Shown: one piece after another, positions 8,727 to 19,406 of the stretch
Layout of the letters: each line of letters begins with the position of its first letter
Numbering within the stretch: position 1 is the stretch's first letter
Assembly: GCA_039818825.1 (NCBI GenBank)
Contig: JBCBTD010000002.1
Location: forward strand, 1-64,000
DNA length: 64,000 nt
Direction: 5' to 3'
Source of the DNA: JBCBTD01 sp039818825
Lineage (GTDB): Bacteria > Pseudomonadota > Alphaproteobacteria > Geminicoccales > Geminicoccaceae
The notes under the pieces: generated by a model
What the model was told of the DNA's origin: nothing
Databases searched by the model: none
The model's input: only the letters and a program-made list of their open reading frames with translations
Translations under genes and position numbers: made by a program

Positions 8727-9068
8727 ATGAGCCACATCGACGAGGAGCGGGTGCGATCACGGCTGTTGGCCTTACGCGCCGAGATATGCGGGCTGATGGC
8801 GGAAACGCAAGAGGACGTGCGACCGGTAGCGTTGGACCAGACCCAGCAAGGTCGGCTTTCGCGCATGGACGCGATGCAGCGACAGGCGATGGCTCAGGAG
8901 GCGCGGCGGCGTCGAGCAGCGGAGATCGAGCGGATCGACGCCGCCCTCGGCCGGCTCGATCGGGGGGACTACGGCTACTGCGCGCGCTGCGAGGAGCCGA
9001 TCGCGGCGCCGCGCTTGGCGCATGATCCGGCGGCGCCGCTTTGCCTGCATTGCGCCAGCGGCGGGTGA
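8727..9068 (+). CDS. TraR/DksA family zinc-finger protein
   Basis: 113 residues. An N-terminal coiled-coil region (IDEERVRSRLLALRAEICGL... and QAMAQEARRRRAAEIERIDAAL) is followed by a four-cysteine zinc finger, CARCEEPIAAPRLAHDPAAP then CLHC. Relatives bind the RNA polymerase secondary channel and modulate initiation, some with ppGpp. The short length and the motif GDYGYCARCEEPI match the YbiI/short-DksA group rather than full-length DksA (about 150 residues). The acidic tip residues cannot be confirmed without alignment. ATG at 8727 follows GGAGGTGGAG. Confidence 0.88.
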   Translation: MSHIDEERVRSRLLALRAEICGLMAETQEDVRPVALDQTQQGRLSRMDAMQRQAMAQEARRRRAAEIERIDAALGRLDRGDYGYCARCEEPIAAPRLAHDPAAPLCLHCASGG

Positions 9069-9130
9069 CCGCGCCGGCCCGCGCGGTTTCCGGCTTGTGG
9101 TCAGGTCCGCGGCGCCGCTAGAAGCGAGCC

Positions 9131-9730
9131 ATGTCGGCCGATCCACCGCCACCGCCCACGGCGCGGGCTGCGCCCTCGGCGGGAGACCTCGCGGCTCTCG
9201 TCGAACGGGTCGCGGCCAGCGCCGACCGCAACGCTTTCCTGGCGCTGTTCGACCACTACGCGCCGCGGCTCAAAGCGTTCTATCGCCGGCGGGCCATGGG
9301 CGAGGCGCAGGCCGAGGATCTGGTACAGGACGTGATGCTCACCTTGTGGCAGCGCGCCTCGATGTACGATCCGGGCCAAGCGAGCGTGTCGACTTGGGTC
9401 TTCACCATCGCTCGCAACCGCCAGATCGACGTCATCCGCCGCGAGCGGAAGCCCGAGCTCGACCCCGACGAGCCGGCGCTGCAACCGAGCGCTGGGCCAG
9501 AGCCGGACCGGGCGTTCGACCAGGAGCAGGACGCGGCACGCGTCCGCGCGGCCCTCTTGGCATTGCCGCCGTCGCAGGCCGAGCTGATCCGGGTGTCGTT
9601 CTTCGAAGAAGCCTCGCACAGCGCGCTCGCCGAGCGATTCGCCTTGCCGTTGGGCACCGTGAAGTCGCGGTTGAGGTTGGCGCTGCAAAAGCTGCGCGCG
9701 GCCCTCGACGACGGCTCGGGCGAGGGCTGA
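9131..9730 (+). CDS. ECF-type RNA polymerase sigma factor
   Basis: 199 residues. Sigma region 2 is visible as FDHYAPRLKAFYRRR, EDLVQDVMLTLWQ and TWVFTIARNRQIDVIRR. Region 4 is LPPSQAELIRVSFFEEASHSALAERF followed by LPLGTVKSRLRLALQKLR, the helix-turn-helix that reads the -35 element. It would redirect polymerase to a stress or envelope regulon. Unusually, no anti-sigma gene follows: the next gene, 9 bp downstream, is an rRNA pseudouridine synthase. Control may lie elsewhere in the genome or be transcriptional. Confidence 0.93.
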   Translation: MSADPPPPPTARAAPSAGDLAALVERVAASADRNAFLALFDHYAPRLKAFYRRRAMGEAQAEDLVQDVMLTLWQRASMYDPGQASVSTWVFTIARNRQIDVIRRERKPELDPDEPALQPSAGPEPDRAFDQEQDAARVRAALLALPPSQAELIRVSFFEEASHSALAERFALPLGTVKSRLRLALQKLRAALDDGSGEG

Positions 9731-9739
9731 GCAGGCACC

Positions 9740-10498
9740 ATGGCCGAGCGCACGCCACCCGAACCGTCGGCGGCCGAGGGCGAACGGATAGCCAAGCGCA
9801 TCGCGCGGTCCGGGCTGTGCTCGCGGCGCGACGCGGAGAAGTTGATCGCGCTCGGCCGGGTGCAGGTCGACGGCGACGTGTTGCGGACGCCGGCGCACGT
9901 CGTTGGCCCCGATGCCCGGATCGAGGTCGACGGCGAGCTCTTGCCGGCGCGTGAGCCGCCGCGGCTGGTGCGTTTCCACAAGCCGACCGGCGTGTTGGTC
10001 GCGCGGCGCGACCCGGAAGGGCGTTCGACGATCTACGATCAGCTCCCGCGCCATTTCGACCACCTGATGCCGGTGGGCCGGCTCGATCTCACGTCCGAGG
10101 GGTTGTTGCTCCTGACCAACGACGGCGCCTTGAAGCGGCACATGGAGCTTCCGGCGACGGGCTGGGCGCGGCGGTATCGGGTCCGTGTCTGGGGCAAGCC
10201 CGAGGTGGACCAGTTACGTGCGCTGGCCGATGGCGTCACCGTCGATGGCGTCCGCTACGGCAGCATCGAGGCCAACGTCGAACGGCAGCAAGGCGACAAC
10301 GCTTGGCTGATCGTCAAGCTGCGGGAGGGGAAGAACCGTGAGGTGCGGCGCGTCCTGGAGCATCTGGGCTACCCGGTCAATCGCCTGATCCGCACCGCCT
10401 ACGGCCCGTTCCAGCTCGGCCGCCTCGCCCGCGGCCACGTCGACGAGGTGACCCTCAAGACGATCAAGGAGCAGGTCGGCAAAGCGCTCGGCATCTGA
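9740..10498 (+). CDS. rRNA large/small subunit pseudouridine synthase, RluB/RsuA family
   Basis: 252 residues. An N-terminal S4 RNA-binding domain (RIAKRIARSGLCSRRDAEKLIALGRVQVDG) is followed by the RsuA-type catalytic domain. The conserved PVGRLDLTSEGLLLLTNDG holds the catalytic Asp, and LREGKNREVRRVLEHLGYPVNRLIR is the family's C-terminal hallmark. RluB (23S U2605) is the most common assignment in this clade, but RluE/RluF/RsuA cannot be excluded. It is followed two bases later by rsmD, so two rRNA-modifying genes are co-transcribed. Confidence 0.92.
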   Translation: MAERTPPEPSAAEGERIAKRIARSGLCSRRDAEKLIALGRVQVDGDVLRTPAHVVGPDARIEVDGELLPAREPPRLVRFHKPTGVLVARRDPEGRSTIYDQLPRHFDHLMPVGRLDLTSEGLLLLTNDGALKRHMELPATGWARRYRVRVWGKPEVDQLRALADGVTVDGVRYGSIEANVERQQGDNAWLIVKLREGKNREVRRVLEHLGYPVNRLIRTAYGPFQLGRLARGHVDEVTLKTIKEQVGKALGI

Positions 10499-10500
10499 GC

Positions 10501-11067
10501 GTGGCAAGAGCGGTGGGGCTTCGTATCCTGCAGGGGCGGTTCAGAGGCGCCCCGCTGATGGCACCGGCCGATGGGTTGCTGCGGCCGACCTCGGCGCGGC
10601 GCCGGGAGGCTGTTCTCGACATCGTGCGGGCACGGCTCGGCACGCTCGATGGCGCGCGGGTGGCGGACCTGTTCGCCGGCACCGGCGCCGTCGGTCTGGA
10701 GGCGCTGTCGCAGGGCGCTGAGCACGTGCTGTTCGTCGAGAACGACCCGGCTGCCGCCGATCTTCTGAAGCGCAACATCGAGGCGCTGGACGCCCGCTCG
10801 TTGACGACGTTGCTGCGCAACGACGCCACCCGGTTGGGCGCCGCGGCGCGGCCGGTCGACGTGGCGTTTCTCGATCCGCCCTATGGTCGTGGCCTCACCG
10901 AACGCGCGCTCACCCGGCTGATGACCGGCGGCTGGCTCACGTCCGACAGCATCGTTCTCGTCGAGCTAGGCCGAAACGAGCCGTTTGCAGCACCTCCGGG
11001 CCTGACCCTGGCCCGCGAGCACCACCACGGCGCCGGCCGGCTGCTTCGCCTGTCCGCCGACGATTGA
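10501..11067 (+). CDS. rsmD: 16S rRNA (guanine966-N2)-methyltransferase
   Basis: 188 residues. SAM-dependent enzyme acting on assembled 30S precursors. RsmD hallmarks are LRILQGRFRGAPL at the N-terminus, RPTSARRREAVLDIV, the SAM loop DLFAGTGAVGLEALSQGA, VENDPAAADLLKRNI, and the catalytic NPPY-like motif DPPYGRGL. The GTG start at 10501 lies two bases after the pseudouridine synthase stop. It converges on glgX. Confidence 0.94.
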   Translation: MARAVGLRILQGRFRGAPLMAPADGLLRPTSARRREAVLDIVRARLGTLDGARVADLFAGTGAVGLEALSQGAEHVLFVENDPAAADLLKRNIEALDARSLTTLLRNDATRLGAAARPVDVAFLDPPYGRGLTERALTRLMTGGWLTSDSIVLVELGRNEPFAAPPGLTLAREHHHGAGRLLRLSADD

Positions 11068-11091
11068 GCCGCGTGCGGCGCTTGGCCGGGG

Positions 11092-13236
<2,145 letters not shown>

Positions 13237-13357
13237 GGTCGTCTCCCCCGAGGAGCGCCGGGGCGCTCCCGTTACGACCAGTTCGCTCAGCCGCGACTTT
13301 CGATCAACCGCGCCAAAGGGCCCCCCCGGGCGAGAGGCCGATACGCGGGGCCGGTCG

Positions 13358-14038
13358 TCAGCCGCTTGCGAGGCGCCGCCACGCCACGCCGCCGGCCAGC
13401 GCCGTCAGCAGCAACGGCAGAGCACCCGGGATCGGCACCAGCGTCAACTCGTCGACGGTACCTTCGAGCTGCGCCGCGTTGATGCCCAGCACGTCGCGGA
13501 AGGTGTAGCCGAACGACCGTTCCGCGAACTGGTCCGCCGTCAGCGCGAACGGGATGGTTGTGCCGTCCAGCGCCGCACCGGTCGGGTCTCGCAGTTCGAT
13601 GCTGTAGACGTCGGTGAGAAGCGCGTTGGTCAGCACGAAGCGAAACAGATCGCCGTCCGGACCGTCGTCGACGACCCGCAGTTCGGCCGAGACGAAGTTG
13701 TTGTCACGCTGGGTGACCACGTCGTTGGTGAAGCCGAAGGCAGCCCGATCGAGACCGAACTCGTAGAATGCGGCACTGGGGTCGGGATCGACGTCGACCG
13801 CGTCGTTGGCGAAGCCGAAGGCGCCGAGATAGGCGTCACCCGGCGAGAGACCACGATCGGTACCGTCGAGGATGTCCGGCACCGCGTTGCCGCAGACGAC
13901 GCAGGTAATGCTGGTGACGGTGCCCGAGAACACCCCGACCGACGCTGCTTTTGCGGGTGTGGCCGCCACGCTGACCACCACCCCGATCACTGCCACCATC
14001 GCTCCGCTGCGTACCAATCCCCGCACCGCGTCGTCCAT
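13358..14038 (-). CDS. Secreted protein with VPxPA/PEP-CTERM-type sorting tail
   Basis: 226 residues. The N-terminal signal peptide runs to about residue 33 (AVIGVVVSVAATPAKAAS). The C-terminus is VPIPGALPLLL, a hydrophobic stretch, then WRR, which is the VPLPA variant of the PEP-CTERM signal used by exosortases to anchor or release exopolysaccharide-associated proteins. The mature part is beta-rich and acidic, with a CVVC pair, and has no recognised catalytic motif. The second of two ATGs (14038) was chosen because GGAGAG lies six bases upstream of it. A 148-bp AT-rich leader precedes it. No exosortase is in the window. Confidence 0.8.
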   Translation of the reverse strand: MDDAVRGLVRSGAMVAVIGVVVSVAATPAKAASVGVFSGTVTSITCVVCGNAVPDILDGTDRGLSPGDAYLGAFGFANDAVDVDPDPSAAFYEFGLDRAAFGFTNDVVTQRDNNFVSAELRVVDDGPDGDLFRFVLTNALLTDVYSIELRDPTGAALDGTTIPFALTADQFAERSFGYTFRDVLGINAAQLEGTVDELTLVPIPGALPLLLTALAGGVAWRRLASG

Positions 14039-14186
14039 GTCCATCTCTCCAATCGGTTTGCTCGTCGAGCGAACTCTGTGCGACGAGTATCGACAAGAAT
14101 TTGACCGCCGTATGACAGCAAGAAGGATCAGAGATAGAATGATGTGTTCATGACGGAAACAAAAACGGAATAGAAGCGATCGCCAC
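14039..14186. promoter_or_regulatory. AT-rich promoter region of the CTERM gene
   Basis: The 148 bases between the CTERM start and the RNase HII stop are markedly richer in A and T than the rest of the window, as expected for a promoter reading the minus strand. I could not fix a -35/-10 pair with confidence. Confidence 0.4.
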
Positions 14187-14753
14187 TTATTCCACGAGGA
14201 GTTGGGCACGGACCGGGGCGAAGCTGCGCCGATGGTGCGCGGTGACGCCCAGGCGAGCCAAGGCGGCGCGGTGTTCGGCGGTGCCGTAGCCGACGTTGGT
14301 TTGCCAGCCATAGCCCGGATGACGGCGAGCGAGGCCCGCCATCAACGCGTCGCGGGCCGTCTTGGCGACGATCGAGGCCGCGGCGATTGCGTCGATCTTG
14401 CCGTCACCGCCGATGACGGCGCCTGCCGGCAGACCGAAATCGGGCGCGTCGCGGCCGTCGATCAGCAATCGCAGCGGCCGCACCGGCAGTCGGTCAACGG
14501 CGCGACGCATCGCGAGGAACGTCGCTTGGCGCACGTTGATCCGGTCGATCTCAGCGGCAGAAGCGGCGCCGATCGCGAAGGCGGCGACTGCCGGATCGCT
14601 GAGGATCGCGGTGAGCGCCACGCGGCGCTTCGCGCTCAGGGTCTTGCTGTCGGCGAGGCCGGGCACCGGACGATGGAGCACGAGCGCACAGGCGACGACC
14701 GGGCCCGCCCAGGGCCCGCGGCCCACTTCGTCGATGCCGGCGATCTTGATCAA
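14187..14753 (-). CDS. rnhB: Ribonuclease HII
   Basis: 188 residues. Cuts the RNA strand at ribonucleotides embedded in DNA. The acidic active-site motif AGIDEVGRGPWAGPVVACAL holds Asp and Glu, LLIDGRDAP supplies the next Asp, and GDGKIDAIAAASIVAKTARD the last. QTNVGYGTAEHRAALARLG is the family C-terminal motif. The frame is open to an ATG at 14813, but a TTG at 14753 with a GAGG five bases upstream places the start just before the first strand, so I prefer it. Confidence 0.92.
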   Translation of the reverse strand: MIKIAGIDEVGRGPWAGPVVACALVLHRPVPGLADSKTLSAKRRVALTAILSDPAVAAFAIGAASAAEIDRINVRQATFLAMRRAVDRLPVRPLRLLIDGRDAPDFGLPAGAVIGGDGKIDAIAAASIVAKTARDALMAGLARRHPGYGWQTNVGYGTAEHRAALARLGVTAHHRRSFAPVRAQLLVE

Positions 14754-14935
14754 GGATACCTCGCGACGAGACGCGCCTCCGGCCCACGTTCCGGCCGCTC
14801 GGCGAAAGGTCAAGCCGGTCGAGCCGCGCCGACACTGGCCGTTGCGCCACGCTGGCGAGGTAAACGACGGCCAAGGGGTGTCGTTCAGGCGCCCAGGCGA
14901 CTAAAAGACGGGAACGTTTCGCCCCGGGGGAGTCC

Positions 14936-16273
14936 ATGACCCGACAGCTCTTCGGTACCGACGGTATTCGCGGTACTGCCAACCACCATCCGATGACTTG
15001 CGAAGTCGCGCTCAAGCTCGGCTACGCCGCGGGCGCGATGTTCGCGCGCGGTACGCACCGCAACCGGGTGGTCATCGGCAAGGACACCCGGCGTTCGGGC
15101 TACATGCTGGAACCGGCGCTGACGGCAGGGTTCGTTGCCGCCGGCATGGACGTCACCTTGGTCGGCCCGCTGCCGACCCCGGCGGTCGCCTACCTCACGC
15201 CATCGTTGCGCTGCGAGCTCGGCGTGATGATCTCTGCCTCGCACAACCCCTTCGCCGACAACGGCATCAAGCTGTTCGGTGCCGACGGCTACAAGCTGTC
15301 GGACGCGCTGGAAGAGCAGATCGAGGCGCGGATGGCCGCCCAGCCCGATCTCGCCGAGGGCGCCGATCTCGGGCGGGTCGATCGGCTCGAGGGCGCCCAG
15401 GGCCGCTATCTCGAAGCCATCAAAGCGACCTTCCCCCGCAATCTGACGCTGCAGGGCCTCAAGGTCGTCGTCGACTGCGCCAACGGTGCCGCCTACCGCG
15501 TCGCGCCGAAGATCCTCTGGGAGCTCGGTGCCGAGGTGGTCGAGATCGGCACCGACCCCAACGGCTTCAACATCAACCACGATTGCGGTTCGACCGCACC
15601 GACCCAGCTTCGCCAGGCGGTGATCGGCGAGAACGCACAGATCGGCATCGGCCTCGACGGTGACGCCGATCGGGTCATCCTGGTCGACGAGAGTGGGCTG
15701 TTGGTCGACGGCGACCAGGTGCTGGCCCTGATCGCACGGTCCTGGGCGGCCAACGGTCGGCTGAAGGGCGGCGGTGTGGTCTGCACGCAGATGTCCAACC
15801 TCGGTCTCGAACGTTTCCTGGACGAGCTGGGCTTGCGCACGATCCGCACCAAGGTCGGCGACCGCTACGTGGTCGAGGCGATGCGCGCCGGTGGCTTCAA
15901 CCTCGGTGGCGAACAATCCGGCCACCTGATCCTCAGCGACCACGTCACCACCGGCGATGGGCTGGTCGCTGCGCTGCAGGTCCTGGCGGTGATGGTCGAG
16001 AGCGGTCGGCGGCTATCGGAGGTGGCGCGCCAGTTCACACCGCTGCCGCAAAAGCTCCGCAACCTCCGGGTTCCGGCCAAGCCCGATCTCCAGGCACCGA
16101 CCATCGCCGCCGCGATCGCCGACGGCGAAGAGCGGCTGAACGGCCACGGACGGCTTTTGGTGCGGCCGTCAGGCACCGAGCCGCTGGTCCGGGTCATGGT
16201 CGAGGCCGACGACGAGGTGCTGCTCGCGTCCGTGCTCGACGAAGTCAGCGATCGCATCCGCGCCGCGCTCTGA
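14936..16273 (+). CDS. glmM: Phosphoglucosamine mutase
   Basis: 445 residues, matching E. coli GlmM. Converts glucosamine-6-phosphate to glucosamine-1-phosphate for UDP-GlcNAc, and hence peptidoglycan and [11 protein letters not shown] at the N-terminus, the phosphoserine loop SASHNP with active Ser102, the metal loop [11 protein letters not shown], the sugar loop [10 protein letters not shown] and the phosphate loop [14 protein letters not shown] are all present. ATG at 14936 follows GGGGGAG. It is normally near ftsH/folP, but here it stands alone. Confidence 0.96.
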   Translation: MTRQLFGTDGIRGTANHHPMTCEVALKLGYAAGAMFARGTHRNRVVIGKDTRRSGYMLEPALTAGFVAAGMDVTLVGPLPTPAVAYLTPSLRCELGVMISASHNPFADNGIKLFGADGYKLSDALEEQIEARMAAQPDLAEGADLGRVDRLEGAQGRYLEAIKATFPRNLTLQGLKVVVDCANGAAYRVAPKILWELGAEVVEIGTDPNGFNINHDCGSTAPTQLRQAVIGENAQIGIGLDGDADRVILVDESGLLVDGDQVLALIARSWAANGRLKGGGVVCTQMSNLGLERFLDELGLRTIRTKVGDRYVVEAMRAGGFNLGGEQSGHLILSDHVTTGDGLVAALQVLAVMVESGRRLSEVARQFTPLPQKLRNLRVPAKPDLQAPTIAAAIADGEERLNGHGRLLVRPSGTEPLVRVMVEADDEVLLASVLDEVSDRIRAAL

Positions 16274-16286
16274 GAGGGCATCGGTA

Positions 16287-16312
16287 CGGCGGCGGTCGAG
16301 CGCCGCCGATTT
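16287..16312. terminator. Candidate terminator between glmM and the MOSC gene
   Basis: CGGCGGCG and CGCCGCCG form a perfect 8-bp stem with a 6-base loop, followed on the plus strand by a short ATTT. The T tract is weak, so this is a possible rather than certain intrinsic terminator. It lies in the 60-bp gap of a convergent pair. Confidence 0.4.
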
Positions 16313-16333
16313 CGCGCGGCGCCGCCTAGGTGG

Positions 16334-16885
16334 TCACACGCAAGCCAACGGCCGAAACCTGCCGGTCGGCAGGCTGACCTCGACCGGGTCGCCCGGCCGG
16401 ACGATGCCACCGGCAACCACGACCGCCATGACGCCGGCCTTGCGCACGACCTTACCGGTGCTGTCGACGCCGAGGCAGGCCTGCATCAACCCGGGCTGGA
16501 AGTCGTTCAACTGCTTGCACGGGTTGCGCAGGCCGGTGACCTCGACGACCGCGTCCGGACCAAGGCGCAAGCACGTGCCGGTCGACAACGCCAACAGGTC
16601 GAGGCCGCGGGTGGTCACGTTCTCGCCGACGACGCCCGGGCGCAGCGCGAAGCCTAGCGCTGCCAGCTCGGCGAACAGTTCCTCGTGGATCAGGTGGACC
16701 TGCCGCAGGTTCGGCTTGGTCGGGTCGGCGGCGACGCGCGAGCGGTGCTTGACCGTGGTGCCGCGATGGGCATCGCCAACCACGCCTTCGCCGACGACCA
16801 GCTCGATCGACGGTCGCGTCGGTTTCGAGAACTGATGCTCGGCTCTGCTGCACACGGCGGCGACGACCGGCGATGGCGTCGTCAA
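16334..16885 (-). CDS. MOSC domain-containing protein
   Basis: 183 residues. MOSC proteins carry a beta-barrel that binds the molybdenum cofactor sulfur or acts in sulfur transfer. Visible hallmarks are IELVVGEGVVGDAHRGTTVK, PNLRQVHLIHEELF, PGVVGENVTTRGLDLLAL and VTGLRNPCKQLNDFQPGL with the conserved cysteine. It belongs to the stand-alone YiiM-like group. No ATG exists near the domain start. A TTG at 16885 is preceded by GGGAG at 7-base spacing and gives a typical N-terminus (TTPSPVVAAVCSRAEHQFSK). Confidence 0.88.
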   Translation of the reverse strand: MTTPSPVVAAVCSRAEHQFSKPTRPSIELVVGEGVVGDAHRGTTVKHRSRVAADPTKPNLRQVHLIHEELFAELAALGFALRPGVVGENVTTRGLDLLALSTGTCLRLGPDAVVEVTGLRNPCKQLNDFQPGLMQACLGVDSTGKVVRKAGVMAVVVAGGIVRPGDPVEVSLPTGRFRPLACV

Positions 16886-17065
16886 AGCCAAGCTCCCGAA
16901 TTGCTCGCTGTCCGACCATCGCCCATCTGCCGGGCGCGCGCTAGGTTGCCGTGCGTACACCGACGCCCAACGGCACGATCGGAGGTACCCCGATGCTCCC
17001 CAAAGCGGAGCGTGCCGGGTTCGGCCGTGTGCCGCTCGATCGGACCACGACACGGGGTAGTGGCC

Positions 17066-17890
17066 ATGGCCGGACCGCGGCGCATCGTCTGCCTGACGGA
17101 GGAGACGACCGAAACGCTGTATCTTCTCGGCGAGTCCGAGCGGATCGTCGGCATCTCGGGCTATACCGTGCGGCCGCCCGAGGCGCGGCGCGAGAAGCCG
17201 AAGGTTTCGGCGTTCACCAGCGCCAAGCTCGACGAGATCGTCCGTCTGCAGCCCGATCTGGTTCTGGCGTTCTCCGACCTCCAGGCCGAGATCGTTGCCG
17301 ACCTGGCCCGCGCCGGCCTCGAGGTTCATCTGTTCAACCAACGCTCCGTTGCCGGCATTCTGGCGATGATCCGGACGTTGGGGCGCCTGGTCGATGCCGC
17401 TGTGCGGGCCGACCGACTGGCCGACGACCTGGAACGACGCCTCGCGCGACTGGCGGCGGAAGCTCGGCCGCCGCGGCCCCGCGTCTATCTGGAGGAGTGG
17501 GACGAGCCACTGATCAGCGGCATCGGCTGGTGGTCGGAGTTGGTCCGGATCGCCGGCGGCGACGACGTGTTTCTCGACCGCGCGTCGTCGGCGGACGCCA
17601 AGGGCCGGATCGTCCAGCCGGCCGAGGTCGTCGCGGCCCGTCCCGAGCTGATCCTCGCCTCCTGGTGCGGCAAGAAGGTGCGCACCGACCGCATCGCCGC
17701 CCGTCCCGGGTGGTCGGCAGTGCCAGCCGTCCGTGACGCCGCGATCGTCGCCATCCCCTCGCCGTTGATTCTCCAACCGGGACCGGCGGCGCTCACCGAC
17801 GGCCTGGACGCCCTGGTGGCAGCGGTCCGCCGTTGGCAAAGCCGGTTGACGGCCGCGCAAGTTGGCGCCGATGCACACCCTCGGGTGTGA
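17066..17890 (+). CDS. ABC-type cobalamin/iron-siderophore binding-protein-like protein (BtuF family), no signal peptide
   Basis: 274 residues. The type III binding fold is seen as RIVCLTEETTETLYLLGESERIVGISGY, then LQPDLVLAFSDLQAEI, VYLEEWDEPLISGIGWWSELVRIAGGDDVF and PELILASWCGKKV. This variant, with WxEEWxEP and WCGKK, is common next to corrinoid genes. The ATG at 17066 leaves no export signal and upstream codons do not offer one, so the protein may be cytoplasmic or the true start may be missed. It is divergent from the MOSC gene. No permease or ATPase is adjacent. Confidence 0.83.
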   Translation: MAGPRRIVCLTEETTETLYLLGESERIVGISGYTVRPPEARREKPKVSAFTSAKLDEIVRLQPDLVLAFSDLQAEIVADLARAGLEVHLFNQRSVAGILAMIRTLGRLVDAAVRADRLADDLERRLARLAAEARPPRPRVYLEEWDEPLISGIGWWSELVRIAGGDDVFLDRASSADAKGRIVQPAEVVAARPELILASWCGKKVRTDRIAARPGWSAVPAVRDAAIVAIPSPLILQPGPAALTDGLDALVAAVRRWQSRLTAAQVGADAHPRV

Positions 17891-17984
17891 CCATGGTCGT
17901 CTTCGTGGCCGAGGACCGCGAACGACGCTACGCCTGACGCCTCAGTCGATTAAGATCGGCAGTCATACAACCGAGGCGGTGGTC

Positions 17985-18203
17985 GTGACCGGACGCGACG
18001 AGATCATCCTTCCCGACGGACGTGTGCTGCCGCTCGAGCCGGAAGACGGACCCGACGACGTTCCCGGTGACGCGGCGTCGGACGGGCAGCCTGCGCCCAA
18101 GGACGGCGTGCCCGTCGCCGTCCGCTCCCACCGGCGGACCCGCGACCGCCGCCGCAACGCTCGGACCGACACCTGCGGGGGCGTGGTCGACGTTTCGACC
18201 TGA
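17985..18203 (+). CDS. Possible small hypothetical protein
   Basis: 72 residues from a GTG at 17985, with GAGG eight bases upstream. It begins TGRDEIILPDGRVLPLEPED, is acidic in the first half and arginine-rich at the end. The 340-bp gap it fills has a more AT-rich stretch (17940-17970) that could be its promoter. I recognise no family and the opposite strand is also open, so it may not be real. Confidence 0.35.
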   Translation: MTGRDEIILPDGRVLPLEPEDGPDDVPGDAASDGQPAPKDGVPVAVRSHRRTRDRRRNARTDTCGGVVDVST

Positions 18204-18233
18204 GCCTGGCTGGCACCGCCGAGCGGCGCCCCG

Positions 18234-19406
18234 TCAGGCGTTCGCCACCGCGTCGACGAAGCGTTCGATCTCGTCTTCGGTGTTGAACGCGTGGACCGAC
18301 GCCCGCACCGTCGGGCCGAAACCGCTGCGATACGGGTCGAAGTGGGCGGCGCCCGACGAGACCGAGACGTTGATCGCCCGCAATCGAAGCTGCGCCGCCA
18401 GGACGTCGGCAGCGCAGCCGTGCTTGCTGAACGGCACCAGCCCGCAGAGATCGCCGGCCCGGTCGCGGAGCGTGACGCCCGGCAGCGCGCCGAGCGCCGT
18501 CCGCAAGGCGGCGGCGAGCGTTCGGACCCGTGCTTCGATCGCCTCGACGCCGGTGTCGAGGGCGTAGTCGATCGCCGCCTTCAGTCCCAGCTTACCGGCG
18601 ACGTAGAACTCCCAATTCTCGAAGCGCTTGGCGTCATCCCGCCAGCGAAAGCGATCCCTGGCGGTCCACTCGGCGGCGTGGAGATCGACGAACGGCGGCT
18701 CCAGCTCGTCGAGGCGCGTCCTGCGGATGTAGAGAAACCCCGTCCCGCGAGGCCCGCGCAGGTACTTCCGACCGGTGGCCGACAGCAGGTCGCAACCGAT
18801 TGCCTGGACGTCCAGGGGCAGCTGGCCGGCCGACTGGCAGGCGTCGAGCAGATACAGGACGCCGTGGCGCCGGGTGACCTCACCGATCGCCGCGGCTGGG
18901 TTCACGAGCCCGCCATAGGTCGGCACGTGGGTGACGGCGACCAGCCGCACGCGGTCATCGATCATCGCGGCGAGCGCGTCGACGTCGACGCGGCCATCGG
19001 CGTCACTCGGGACGACGTCGACCTGGACGCCGTGGCGCTTCGCCATCTGCAGGAAGGCGAGGGCATTCGAGCTGTACTCGACTTCGGCGGTCAGAATGCG
19101 GTCACCGGCGGCGAACGGGATCGCGTAGAACGCCATGTCCCAGGCCCGCGTCGCGTTTTCGGCGAAGGCGATTTCGTCCGGGCGGGCATTCAACAACCTG
19201 GCAGCGCTGTCGTAGAACCCGTCGAGGGCCTCCTGGGCTACGGCTTTGGCTTCGTAGCCGCCGAGCCGTCGCTCGCGTTCCAGATGGTCGACGACCGCAT
19301 GGTGCACCGGGTCAGGCGGCAGCGATGCGCCGGCATTGTTGAAGTGCACCAGCGTGGCGCAGGCCGGCGTGTCGGCGCGGAGTTGCGCGACGTCGAGGCC
19401 GCTCAC
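18234..19406 (-). CDS. Class V aminotransferase (cysteine desulfurase/isopenicillin epimerase-like)
   Basis: 390 residues. PLP enzyme of the class V fold. VHFNNAGASLPP opens the chain, YLLDACQSAGQLPLDVQAIG holds the PLP-ring Asp, and SATGRKYLRGPRGTGFLYI holds the Schiff-base Lys. No desulfurase catalytic Cys loop of the IscS type is obvious, so lyase or epimerase chemistry is as likely as desulfuration. The GTG start overlaps the stop of the upstream HAD gene as GTGA, so the two are translationally coupled. Confidence 0.88.
   Translation of the reverse strand: MSGLDVAQLRADTPACATLVHFNNAGASLPPDPVHHAVVDHLERERRLGGYEAKAVAQEALDGFYDSAARLLNARPDEIAFAENATRAWDMAFYAIPFAAGDRILTAEVEYSSNALAFLQMAKRHGVQVDVVPSDADGRVDVDALAAMIDDRVRLVAVTHVPTYGGLVNPAAAIGEVTRRHGVLYLLDACQSAGQLPLDVQAIGCDLLSATGRKYLRGPRGTGFLYIRRTRLDELEPPFVDLHAAEWTARDRFRWRDDAKRFENWEFYVAGKLGLKAAIDYALDTGVEAIEARVRTLAAALRTALGALPGVTLRDRAGDLCGLVPFSKHGCAADVLAAQLRLRAINVSVSSGAAHFDPYRSGFGPTVRASVHAFNTEDEIERFVDAVANA

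Noticed and set aside
16940..17065. Possible cobalamin riboswitch before the BtuF-like gene
   Set aside because: No B12 box or other conserved block could be found, unlike the clear one at 49870-50092.
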